A DNA stretch of 55,148 nt from Bacteroidaceae bacterium (GTDB lineage: Bacteria > Bacteroidota > Bacteroidia > Bacteroidales > Bacteroidaceae). Position numbers and translations under genes: made by a program. The notes below the pieces were generated by a model. It saw only the letters and a list, made by a program, of their open reading frames with translations, had not been told where the DNA came from and searched no databases. Positions 25,151 to 33,321 of this stretch are shown here, one piece after another (position 1 is the first letter of the stretch; every line of letters begins with the position of its first letter). Location: positions 1 to 55,148 of the forward strand of contig JAGCGS010000058.1 in assembly GCA_017649485.1 (NCBI GenBank), read 5' to 3'.

Positions 25151-27556
25151 ATGAAAAAGACACTGATATATAATATGGTTTGGATGCTGCTGGCAATGAT
25201 GGCTTTTGTCAGTTGCACGAGCGATGAACAGCCAGAAGCTCCCGGGCTGCCTGACAATTCGCCACGTCTGAGTATTGGTGTGAGCACGGTGAAGCAAGAT
25301 GCCGATACCCGCGCCACCATCTATACGACTTCTGTGGGTGTGACAGCGCTTAACGAAAACCGTATTAACAAGCTTGATATTTACCTGTATAAGATGGAGG
25401 GTGGTAACTTCCCAACCAGTCCTTCTTTGAAACATATCACCATCAATAACATCGATGCAAACAGCACATACACGATTCCGATGCAACCTCTGACCATCTC
25501 GGAGCTGAAAGCCCTGTTAGGTGAGAACAACGTGGTGGTGGGTGCACAGTGCTACGCATACGTGATAGCAAACGCTCCAGCAAGTATCAGCAGCTATATG
25601 AGCGGTGATCACACTATTTATGAATTACAAGCCATAGAATTACCAGCTGCAACGCACACTTTCCATAATAATGCGGTGCAAAGCAACTTCGTGATGGACG
25701 GTAACAACGCTTTGACTTTGAGGGCGCAGAATGATGTATATGTATTGACAGGAGACATTAACCTCAACCGTGCAGCCAGCAAGATGGATTTAGTAATCAC
25801 CGATATCTTGTCACCTGTCTATGATGAGCGTACTGGTCATCATTGGACTCCTTTAACCGATCAGGTTTACGTAGGCTTATACAATGGCGTTAAACGTGGA
25901 CAGATTAACCCTGACAACTTGAGGAATGACGATAAGATTACGTTAACCAATGATGACTATTTCCATTTCTTGCCTTCAAGCAATAATTACGCAACTTCCA
26001 TGCGTAAGATGAATCAGGTACAGGTGGGTACAGATGAGGATAACAATCCTATCTATCACTATGAGATGGAGGTACCTTTCTATACCTATCAATCAAACTG
26101 GACCAACGACTTGAGGCACAAACCCTATTATTCTTTGATGGTAAGGTGGCAAAGAGTGGAGGCAGATGAGGTGGATCCTAATTATCACCCCATCGTAAAC
26201 ACTTTCTACCAAATACCTGTGACTACTGAGAATAGCTACACGAACCGTAATGTGTATTACCGCATGGAAGCAACAGTGTCTGCCATTGGCAATACTTTGG
26301 AGGAATTGGAAGATATTACGTTACATAGTACTTTTATTGCACTCGACTGGTCGGGTAGTGATAGCCCTGTTAGAATAAACTTGCGAGAGTTGAAATACCT
26401 CTCTGTGCTTTTCAATGAATGGACACTTAACAATGAGGAATCTGGCAGTGTGGAATATGCAAGTTCACATCCAGCTACAGCTACAGTAACACAAGTAAAA
26501 TATATTAACTATGCAGGAGTAAATCCAGAAACCATAACATTAAACTCCAGCCATCCATCTCAACAGTTGACATATAGTGGGAGTACATACTATAATAGAC
26601 TTTCAGATTTTTCAGCATCAACAGATAATGGTGTAGTTACTTTAACACATGAGCTGAAAGAATATATGTTTTCAGAATTTGAAATCACTGTCCATGTAAC
26701 TAATACAGCAGGTCTTTCTGAAGATATTGTATTCATTCAGCGCCCAGCAATTTATATAACTGGCAATAGATCTTCTGGAAATGTGTTTGTTAATGGATAC
26801 AATTATAACTCTGCGTATCAATATAATGCAGGAAACTATTGGTACCCAAATATTGTTCATGTTGCTTACGATGACAGGGGACATGTTAACAACAATAATG
26901 GAGCGAATAGTTTGGGAACCATAAATGATCCACAAGGAGTAAATGGAACTGGAACTAATAACAATCCTAACAATTATATTATCACGACTTCATCTTTGGT
27001 AGGAAGTAGTCATACGAACTATTCGATTGGTGATCCTCGAAATCCCCAGGTAAATAATTTAACAAATTTAAGTAAGCTTACCCTTTATCATCCAACATTA
27101 GGTATCGATGAAACAACTAATATGGTTAGTCCTCAGTTCTTGATAGCATCATCTTATGGTGTAGTATCTAGTGCTCATTACTTTGATAAAGCTACGGCTG
27201 AGAAACGTTGTGCTTCTTATCAGGAAGACGGATATCCGGCAGGCAGATGGAGGGTCCCCACATTTGGCGAAGTTGCATATATCATGACATTGTCTGCAGA
27301 TGGAGTAATACCTTCTCTGTTTAACCTTGGCAGTAATGATTTGGAAGGATACTGGTGCGCAAACGGGAAGGTAAGTGGTGATGCAAATGCTAAACCTTAT
27401 TTAAGTAATGATACACAAATCACAGCTGTCCGCTGTGTTTATGACATCTGGTACTGGGGTGAGGAACATGCCACGGGCACAGCAGCTCAGAGTGCGATAA
27501 AAGGCGATAATAAGACTAATGAAGAATTAATGCCAAATTGGAATAACCCATGGTGA
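25151..27556 (+). CDS. Type V pilus tip-type lipoprotein with C-terminal adhesin-like domain
   Basis: The 801-residue precursor has lipobox FVSC (Cys22) and a Thr-Arg site at 53-54 (DADTRAT), followed by NKLDIYLYK as in other pilins. The last ~130 residues (CASYQEDGYPAGRWRVPTFGEVAYI, split by short gaps, then YWCANG and AVRCVYD) look like a DUF1566/lectin-like domain seen in large tip adhesins. The segment before it (about 530-640) is Asn/Tyr-rich and its DNA (about 26450-27150) is AT-richer than its surroundings. It overlaps the next gene by 7 bp. Ligand unknown. Confidence 0.75.
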   Translation: MKKTLIYNMVWMLLAMMAFVSCTSDEQPEAPGLPDNSPRLSIGVSTVKQDADTRATIYTTSVGVTALNENRINKLDIYLYKMEGGNFPTSPSLKHITINNIDANSTYTIPMQPLTISELKALLGENNVVVGAQCYAYVIANAPASISSYMSGDHTIYELQAIELPAATHTFHNNAVQSNFVMDGNNALTLRAQNDVYVLTGDINLNRAASKMDLVITDILSPVYDERTGHHWTPLTDQVYVGLYNGVKRGQINPDNLRNDDKITLTNDDYFHFLPSSNNYATSMRKMNQVQVGTDEDNNPIYHYEMEVPFYTYQSNWTNDLRHKPYYSLMVRWQRVEADEVDPNYHPIVNTFYQIPVTTENSYTNRNVYYRMEATVSAIGNTLEELEDITLHSTFIALDWSGSDSPVRINLRELKYLSVLFNEWTLNNEESGSVEYASSHPATATVTQVKYINYAGVNPETITLNSSHPSQQLTYSGSTYYNRLSDFSASTDNGVVTLTHELKEYMFSEFEITVHVTNTAGLSEDIVFIQRPAIYITGNRSSGNVFVNGYNYNSAYQYNAGNYWYPNIVHVAYDDRGHVNNNNGANSLGTINDPQGVNGTGTNNNPNNYIITTSSLVGSSHTNYSIGDPRNPQVNNLTNLSKLTLYHPTLGIDETTNMVSPQFLIASSYGVVSSAHYFDKATAEKRCASYQEDGYPAGRWRVPTFGEVAYIMTLSADGVIPSLFNLGSNDLEGYWCANGKVSGDANAKPYLSNDTQITAVRCVYDIWYWGEEHATGTAAQSAIKGDNKTNEELMPNWNNPW

Positions 27557-30291
27557 GACTATATAGATACATATTATTAGTTCTTGCAGCAACGCTTGCT
27601 ACAGCATGCAGCAATGAGACGTTTGATGAACCAACTTCAGTAAAGAAGAATGAGGTAACTGAAGATGGTAGGGTGAATATACGCTTCAGCGTCGCCGTAC
27701 CAGATAATGTAGGCGAGAAAGCTGTCACCAAGGCGATGGGAGATGGCGATAATGGAGACCAAATGACTGATGCCTATCGCAACAGCCTTGATCTTTGGCT
27801 GTTTATCTACGATGAGCAAGGCATTTTCGTAGAGGGCAGGCAGGCAATACCTGTTACCGGTAAGACTGACCAGGCAAACACTACGTATGGTGACAGAGAA
27901 ACTAAATTTGACGTATCACTCAAGCCATCTAAAGCTCCAATGCACATCCACTTCATTGCCAATTATAGTGGGTCTGCTGCTTTGGCTGAATCTTTCGGTT
28001 CTGAAGTGTCTATGATGACTGCGCTCTATGTAACGGGAAATGCTGATACTTATTGGCATCGTTTGAGTGTGGCAAAGATAGATGAAGAAACCCTTTTCGA
28101 GCGTGTGCCATTGGTTAGGAATTTCGCCAAGGTTACTGTAACAAACACAGCCACAAATTTCACTTTCGAAGGATTTTACCTCTGCAACATACCGGATCGT
28201 GGCAGCGTAGTACCTTATAACGATAACATTGGTGGATTCCAGACTTTCTTTAAGCAAGAACCAAGAAAAGCATATTCGTATGATGAGCTATTGGCAGCTA
28301 ATTATAAAGGCTTCTTGGCTTCGGGCATGACTTACGTCAACACTAATGTGGATAACCTACCTGCAACAGCTTTCACAACAACGGCCAAGTATCTTTATGA
28401 AACGCCGAATGGTGAAGGTACTACCAAAGGCCAAACATTCATGATTGTAAAAGGTAGATACCAAAACAACGCTTCCTCTTATTATAAAGTTGATTTTGTC
28501 ATGAAAGGCAAGTATGGCTCAGAATATTATAACATTCTGCGCAACATCAACTATAGTATGGAGATTCAAAAGGTGTCAGTAAATGGCTATGCAACTCCTT
28601 TGGAAGCATACAATCATCCTGCCAGCAATAACCTCTCGGCATCTATTACGACGGAAGCAATTACTAACATGACGGATGAAGCGCAACAGCTCTTTGTAAG
28701 TGACTCTTATTTCTGTTTTACAGAGGGAGGTGAGAACTTAGAAATCTGGTTCAAGTATCAGGGTCCTTATGGGGTTTTCAGATCTCAAAGAACAGCCAAC
28801 TATAGTACCAGCAACTTCATCAGGGTATATGCCACGGGCGATACGGAAGACATGTTCGCTTCTGAGCCAACCATTGAAGCCGGTTCTGCTATTGACGACT
28901 GGTTTAAGGTAAAGTTGAATCTGAAGAATCCAGGCGTAGAGCCAAAGACTGTCAATTTGCGCCTCTATGTGGATCAAGAAGTGGCAAGAGCTTATGAAGG
29001 AGCTTCCGATACCGAGCAACATTACACGATTGATGATGTATTGAGTCGAGACTTGACATTGGTGTTGCGTCAGGAATATCCGTTATATTTAGACTGTCCG
29101 CTTTCCGTAGAGGGAGGCAATGGATCTACACTAACCGTGAAAATGTTGGTGCCTACAGTAAATGAGCGTTTGTTCCCATTGACATTCTACATAGAGCCAG
29201 ACTCGAAATCCATCTATCCAGATGCCAATCATACAGAACAAGTGTTGGCAGTGCGTACGGCTCCGTCAATTATTGAAGGAAAGAATGAAAAATCATTCCA
29301 ATACGAAAAGATTTTGACTTGGGAAGAGTATAATGCCATTACTGAGACCAAGACCATTGATGGTGCGATCTTTAAAGTAGTACCACTCTATTTCAAGACA
29401 AATGCCAGTGTAAGTGAAACATGGGTATATGCACAAGGCACGTATTTCAGGAAAGCGAAAGACCAGTTCTCCAACTCAGCACCCGTGTTTGACGAAGAAT
29501 ATGCAAGCAGGGTGCTTACCACTGAGCAGTTAGGAACTCAGCAGGTTGACACCATCTTGTATAAGACTACGAATGGCACAGAACCTGTAACCATCAAGGT
29601 ACATGTGACGGAAGGCGGTGTAGAAATGCCTACTCAAACAATCACAATCCCTGCAGCCGACAGAGGACAGGTACATGCTTTCTACTATCAAACAACTTCG
29701 TTCAGCTCGAACGACATTGAGGTATGGATTGAGAATGATGATGGCACACAGATTATAACTCCTACTGTAACACACAGGATGCGCCACTTGTTGACTATAC
29801 CAGCCAACACCTTTGCCCCCATACTGGTGCAGCGTGATGAGCGTGATGCACGTCTTGGCGGAGGTACTCCAGGAGATGATTATGAGGTACTCGATTGGGT
29901 ATATGAAGAACCGAGTGTGTATATTACCTTGAAGGATTACCAGAATGAAGAAGCGGACAACAAGGTGACATTCGATAAGCAGGAAGATGTATATGTGGTT
30001 GTGATACCTGATGGCTGGTATCGTGCCAGCTGGTTACGTATGACGGCTGATGGTATTGGAGATCAGTTTGTTTTGGATGCTGACAGGGCAAGATCGCAGC
30101 TGACTGGTAGAATGGGAATCGACTTGACAGAAGATATGTACCTGCGCTTCGTGGGTTACAATAGTGACAAACGTATTTCTGAAACTATCAAGATATCAGA
30201 CCTTGTGAATGCCATTCTGAATGGCACAAACGAAGATCTGCCGTTGTACTTCGAAGATTGGCAAAGTTATCTGGAAACAACTCAACCTTGA
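27550..30291 (+). CDS. DUF4906-type large pilus lipoprotein
   Basis: The 913-residue protein has lipobox ATAC (Cys20) and, where other subunits have Thr-Arg, a Thr-Lys at 60-61 (KAVTKAM). SLDLWLFIYDEQGIFVEGRQ and TKFDVSL are typical of DUF4906 proteins of type V pilus loci. The later part (about 500-900) is strand-rich with no Cys-rich or catalytic motif. The Lys at the cleavage site suggests a different processing efficiency or protease. Position near the operon end fits a tip or adaptor role. Confidence 0.75.
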   Translation: MVRLYRYILLVLAATLATACSNETFDEPTSVKKNEVTEDGRVNIRFSVAVPDNVGEKAVTKAMGDGDNGDQMTDAYRNSLDLWLFIYDEQGIFVEGRQAIPVTGKTDQANTTYGDRETKFDVSLKPSKAPMHIHFIANYSGSAALAESFGSEVSMMTALYVTGNADTYWHRLSVAKIDEETLFERVPLVRNFAKVTVTNTATNFTFEGFYLCNIPDRGSVVPYNDNIGGFQTFFKQEPRKAYSYDELLAANYKGFLASGMTYVNTNVDNLPATAFTTTAKYLYETPNGEGTTKGQTFMIVKGRYQNNASSYYKVDFVMKGKYGSEYYNILRNINYSMEIQKVSVNGYATPLEAYNHPASNNLSASITTEAITNMTDEAQQLFVSDSYFCFTEGGENLEIWFKYQGPYGVFRSQRTANYSTSNFIRVYATGDTEDMFASEPTIEAGSAIDDWFKVKLNLKNPGVEPKTVNLRLYVDQEVARAYEGASDTEQHYTIDDVLSRDLTLVLRQEYPLYLDCPLSVEGGNGSTLTVKMLVPTVNERLFPLTFYIEPDSKSIYPDANHTEQVLAVRTAPSIIEGKNEKSFQYEKILTWEEYNAITETKTIDGAIFKVVPLYFKTNASVSETWVYAQGTYFRKAKDQFSNSAPVFDEEYASRVLTTEQLGTQQVDTILYKTTNGTEPVTIKVHVTEGGVEMPTQTITIPAADRGQVHAFYYQTTSFSSNDIEVWIENDDGTQIITPTVTHRMRHLLTIPANTFAPILVQRDERDARLGGGTPGDDYEVLDWVYEEPSVYITLKDYQNEEADNKVTFDKQEDVYVVVIPDGWYRASWLRMTADGIGDQFVLDADRARSQLTGRMGIDLTEDMYLRFVGYNSDKRISETIKISDLVNAILNGTNEDLPLYFEDWQSYLETTQP

Positions 30292-30305
30292 GACTGAGAC
30301 TGATA

Positions 30306-31016
30306 ATGAAAAAGTTCTTGCTGATATGGGCATTTGTTTTGACGGCCATAGCCGCAACTGCTCAGGAACAAGATTACATGTATCCTTCAGTGTGGTCTGA
30401 CAACTGGTATGTGGGTGTTCATGGCGGCATCAATTCGAAGGTGACGAATAATGATTTCCTGACAAACCTCAATTCTCATGCGGCATTGCGAATAGGACGT
30501 GACTTCAACCCTTATTTTGGATTAATGGTTGAAGGCACGCTCTTCTTCGGTGACAACAAATTTGGCTATAGTGAGCAGATCGTGAAGGCATATAATATAG
30601 ACTTGCTTGGCTCTGTCAGCTTAGTGAATTTGCTGGGTGGATTTAAAGGCAAGCAACGCATATTCGAAACAAAATTCATCTTTGGTCCTGGTATGAACCA
30701 TATCGTTGGTTTGGATACAGACAACAATAATGACTTGATTGCCAAGTTGGGATTCGAATTTGTATTTCACTTTGACAAAATTGCTGCATTAGAGTTTTAT
30801 TTGCAACCAGCCATTAACTTCAACTTAGACCACTATTCCTCACGCACGCAGTTTAATGTGAATTATTCTGCATGGCAGCTGGCTATTGGTATCAACTATC
30901 GCTTCAAAAATAGCAATGGTACCCATTATTTCGCCCACAAGGATCCAGAAATCTATATTATTGAGCTGAATGACAGAATCAATGAACTGCGACAGCAAGT
31001 AGAAGAAAAGAAATAA
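30306..31016 (+). CDS. Outer-membrane beta-barrel protein lacking an OmpA C-terminal domain
   Basis: The 236-residue protein starts at ATG 30306 with signal peptide MKKFLLIWAFVLTAIAATAQ. The barrel has NWYVGVHGGINSK, FGLMVEGTLFFGDN and WQLAIGINYRFK. It ends with a coiled-coil-like ELNDRINELRQQVEEKK. In many Bacteroidales OmpA-like proteins this tail leads into a peptidoglycan-binding domain; here a stop follows, so it is either a short form or a truncated gene. It is the last gene of the pilus operon, 14 bp after DUF4906, and the repeat field starts just after. Confidence 0.8.
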   Translation: MKKFLLIWAFVLTAIAATAQEQDYMYPSVWSDNWYVGVHGGINSKVTNNDFLTNLNSHAALRIGRDFNPYFGLMVEGTLFFGDNKFGYSEQIVKAYNIDLLGSVSLVNLLGGFKGKQRIFETKFIFGPGMNHIVGLDTDNNNDLIAKLGFEFVFHFDKIAALEFYLQPAINFNLDHYSSRTQFNVNYSAWQLAIGINYRFKNSNGTHYFAHKDPEIYIIELNDRINELRQQVEEKK

Positions 31017-31059
31017 AACGCTATTTCCATCCCCCTAACCTTACCCTTTGAGTATTAGA

Positions 31060-31092
31060 GCGAGAGAAGTCCGAGAGAAGAGCGAGAGAAAT
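31060..31092 (+). repeat. Three 11-bp tandem units (GCGAGAGAAGT-like)
   Basis: Three near-identical 11-bp units occur 43 bp after the pilus operon ends. The rest of 31017-31120 holds no gene. Confidence 0.7.
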
Positions 31093-31123
31093 ACCTGCCA
31101 GTGGTCAATCAATACAATAAGTC

Positions 31124-31254
31124 CCGTTCGGACAAACGAACGGGGCTGATTATTTATACCCTACCCGTTCGGACGGATTTAGATAAATCGCTCACTCCCG
31201 TTCGGACGGATTTGCAATCCGTCCGCATTAATTTTAAGGATTTGCAATCCGACA
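31124..31254. repeat. Partial copy of the TTCGGACGGATTTG repeat
   Basis: It holds several CGTTCGGACGGATTTG / CAATCCGTCCG inverted units and a segment (GGATTTAGATAAATCGCTC) that is the complement of the right end of the copies at 31682 and 32837. An open frame across it is repeat-derived. Confidence 0.8.
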
Positions 31255-31405
31255 ATAGTAAGCATTCGATGAATTACACATTTTTACGTTTCATATTTTA
31301 TGAAATACAATCATTGTGTTGCTACCATGGCTTGGCAGGCTATTTATCCGATGATTTATATACCGCAAATCAAAGAAATGCCTGCCATCACTTGACGGAG
31401 GCTTT

Positions 31406-31487
31406 GCTATGGGTCGTCGCAGTATCTGCTATGACTGAACGGAATATCTCCTATCCCCCCATAGGAGATATTGCGACGAGTGATAGC
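31406..31487. repeat. Long imperfect inverted repeat with a perfect 12-bp core
   Basis: Core arms AATATCTCCTAT (31443-31454) and complement (31461-31472) flank six C. A longer outer match pairs GCTATGGGTCGTCGCA... (31406-31434) with the complement of 31459-31487. No transposase nearby. Confidence 0.75.
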
Positions 31488-31681
31488 AAGCATTCGGATG
31501 ATTAACACGTAACGTTTCCACCACCAACAGCCATAGCTACAACACCTGGTTGCCATATCTCCTTGCCCAATGATCCGTCACTGCAAGCAATCCTTACTCC
31601 CATTTCCCTATAAGCATACCGATCTGAGTAATTGAAGTATTGCTACGGGGGTGACATCCCCCGTTCTGGCGGATTTGTAAT

Positions 31682-31883
31682 CCGAACGAACAGAGAGAGC
31701 AGCCTCGTTCGGACGGATTTGTAATCCGTCCGCATTGATTATAAGGATTTGAAATCCGATAATATTATTTTCCGCATTACAAATGCTAATATTCATTACG
31801 TTCGGATTACAAATCCGAACGAACAGGCAAGCTTGCTTGGACTATGCCGAGCGGGAGCGATTTATCTAAATCCGAACGAACAG
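31682..31883 (+). repeat. ~200-bp repeat, left direct copy flanking higBA
   Basis: It is about 90% identical by eye to 32837-33029, in the same orientation, with a 9-bp extra piece near 31826. It contains CGTTCGGACGGATTTG, ATTATAAGGATTTG, TGCCGAGCGGGAGCG and ATCTAAATCC. 31488-31681 and 31884-32036 hold no gene that I can support. Confidence 0.85.
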
Positions 31884-32036
31884 GCATTAGTATGTTGATG
31901 CCTTGCAATATACTAATGTAAGGGCAGCGAGATTACTACATGTAAGTTGTACCTGTATATAATAGTAACAACAGCTACAATGGATGCTGCGTTTTAGTTT
32001 TTCTGAAATAGTTTTTGTATTTCTTAAAAAAGTAGC

Positions 32037-32044
32037 TATATTTG
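32037..32044 (+). promoter_or_regulatory. -7 box for higBA
   Basis: TATATTTG, 17 bp before the toxin start, so the leader is about 10 nt. Confidence 0.6.
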
Positions 32045-32060
32045 CACGATAATTGATTGC

Positions 32061-32360
32061 ATGATGAGAATAATTTCAAAGAGTACATTGGTTGATTACT
32101 ACACTAAGGTGCCTCAATCGAAATCGGCACTTGAGGAATGGTATGAAAAGACGAAGAAGTCTGAGTGGACTTGCTTCGCTGACATCAAACAGACTTTTAA
32201 TAGTGTTGATGCTGTTGGTAATCAACACTATGTGTTTAACATAAAGCGCAATGACTATAGGCTGGTAGTTGTAATTCAATTTACACCGAAAACAGTTTAT
32301 ATTAGGTTTGTGGGAACCCATAAAGAATATGACGAGATTAAGGACATTCAAAACATCTAA
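32061..32360 (+). CDS. higB: HigB-type toxin (mRNA interferase)
   Basis: The 99-residue protein fits the HigB toxin family: SALEEWYEKTKKSEWTCFADI, then NQHYVFNIKRNDYRLVV and TVYIRFVGTHKEYDEI. The family cuts mRNA at the ribosome. The second Met (32064) is equally possible as start. The antitoxin gene starts 3 bp after the stop, the toxin-first order of HigBA. The pair sits between two direct ~200-bp repeats and away from any other gene. Confidence 0.9.
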   Translation: MMRIISKSTLVDYYTKVPQSKSALEEWYEKTKKSEWTCFADIKQTFNSVDAVGNQHYVFNIKRNDYRLVVVIQFTPKTVYIRFVGTHKEYDEIKDIQNI

Positions 32361-32363
32361 GAT

Positions 32364-32729
32364 ATGGCACAGATTAAAAGCGAAGCTGCTTATAGAGCAG
32401 CATTGAAGAGAATTGACGAACTGCTTCCATTGGTGAATGACGACACGCCAACGGATGACAAGAACTATCTGGAACTTGACATGATTTCAGATATGGTGGA
32501 GGAATATGAAGATATCCATTATCCCATCGGTAAACCATCATTGGTTGATATTATCAAACTTCGACTTTACGAAATGGGGATTAACCAATCAAAATTGGCA
32601 GAGATGCTTGGACTCAGCAATGCCCGTGTCAGTGAAATAATGAATGGTAAGAGTGAACCTTCTTTGAAGATTGGAAGGGAGATTAGTAAGCAATTGAATA
32701 TTGACCCGGCTATCGTATTAGGTGTATAA
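32364..32729 (+). CDS. higA: HigA-type antitoxin with XRE helix-turn-helix
   Basis: The 121-residue protein has an acidic helical N-terminus (about 1-50) and a C-terminal XRE domain (about 62-120), with NQSKLAEMLGLSNARVSEIMNG as helices 2 and 3. It should bind HigB and repress the operon promoter. It is complete and starts 3 bp after higB. Confidence 0.9.
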   Translation: MAQIKSEAAYRAALKRIDELLPLVNDDTPTDDKNYLELDMISDMVEEYEDIHYPIGKPSLVDIIKLRLYEMGINQSKLAEMLGLSNARVSEIMNGKSEPSLKIGREISKQLNIDPAIVLGV

Positions 32730-32836
32730 TGTTAGTTCGTTTCAACGTAAGCATTCTACAAAGTACAGATAGATAGTAACACCTATATCATGTGTGTTTC
32801 ACCGGATACTTACATTACGTTTGGATTTATCTAAAT

Positions 32837-33029
32837 CCAAACGAACAGGGAGAGCAGCTTCGTTCGGACGGATTTGCAATCCGTCCGCATTGATTATAAG
32901 GATTTGTAATCCGATAATATGTCTTTCCGCATTACAAATGCTCATATTCATTACGTTCGGATTGCAAATCCGAACGAACGGGTTGGACTATGCCGAGCGG
33001 GAGCGATTTATCTAAATCCAAACGAACGG
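32837..33029 (+). repeat. ~200-bp repeat, right direct copy flanking higBA
   Basis: Same orientation and order as 31682-31883. Between higA and this copy there are ~107 bp with no gene. Confidence 0.85.
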
Positions 33030-33049
33030 TGGAGAACGGCGGGAAGAAC

Positions 33050-33294
33050 GCCCCGAAGGGGCATCAAGCACATAGCCCAGGGCAACGCCCTGGGTAAGTA
33101 GTTCATAAAAAGTACGCCCTGCAGGGGCAAAAGCAATAGACGATTAATAATATAATTCTTTTGCCCTGACAGGGCGAATTGGATTGTGATAACATTATAC
33201 CCAGGGCGTTGCCCTGGGCTGTTTGCTTCTGCCCCTTCGGGGCGTATCCATTCGGACAAACGAACGAGTCTGATTGCTTCTGCCCCTTCGGGGC
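33050..33294. repeat. Cluster of REP-like palindromes
   Basis: GCCCCTTCGGGGC or its complement occurs at 33050-33062, 33231-33243 and 33282-33294. CCCAGGGCnnnGCCCTGGG occurs at 33076-33094 and 33200-33218. TTCGGACAAACGAACG-type units lie between. It lies just downstream of the S9 peptidase gene and may act as its 3' hairpin region. Confidence 0.85.
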
Positions 33295-33321
33295 GTGACC
33301 ATTCGGACAAACAAACTAAGT

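Noticed and set aside
31101-31505. 134-residue open frame after the pilus operon
   Set aside because: Its sequence (PVRTDLQSVR and similar) is the translation of the TTCGGACGGATTTG repeats and the nested inverted repeat.
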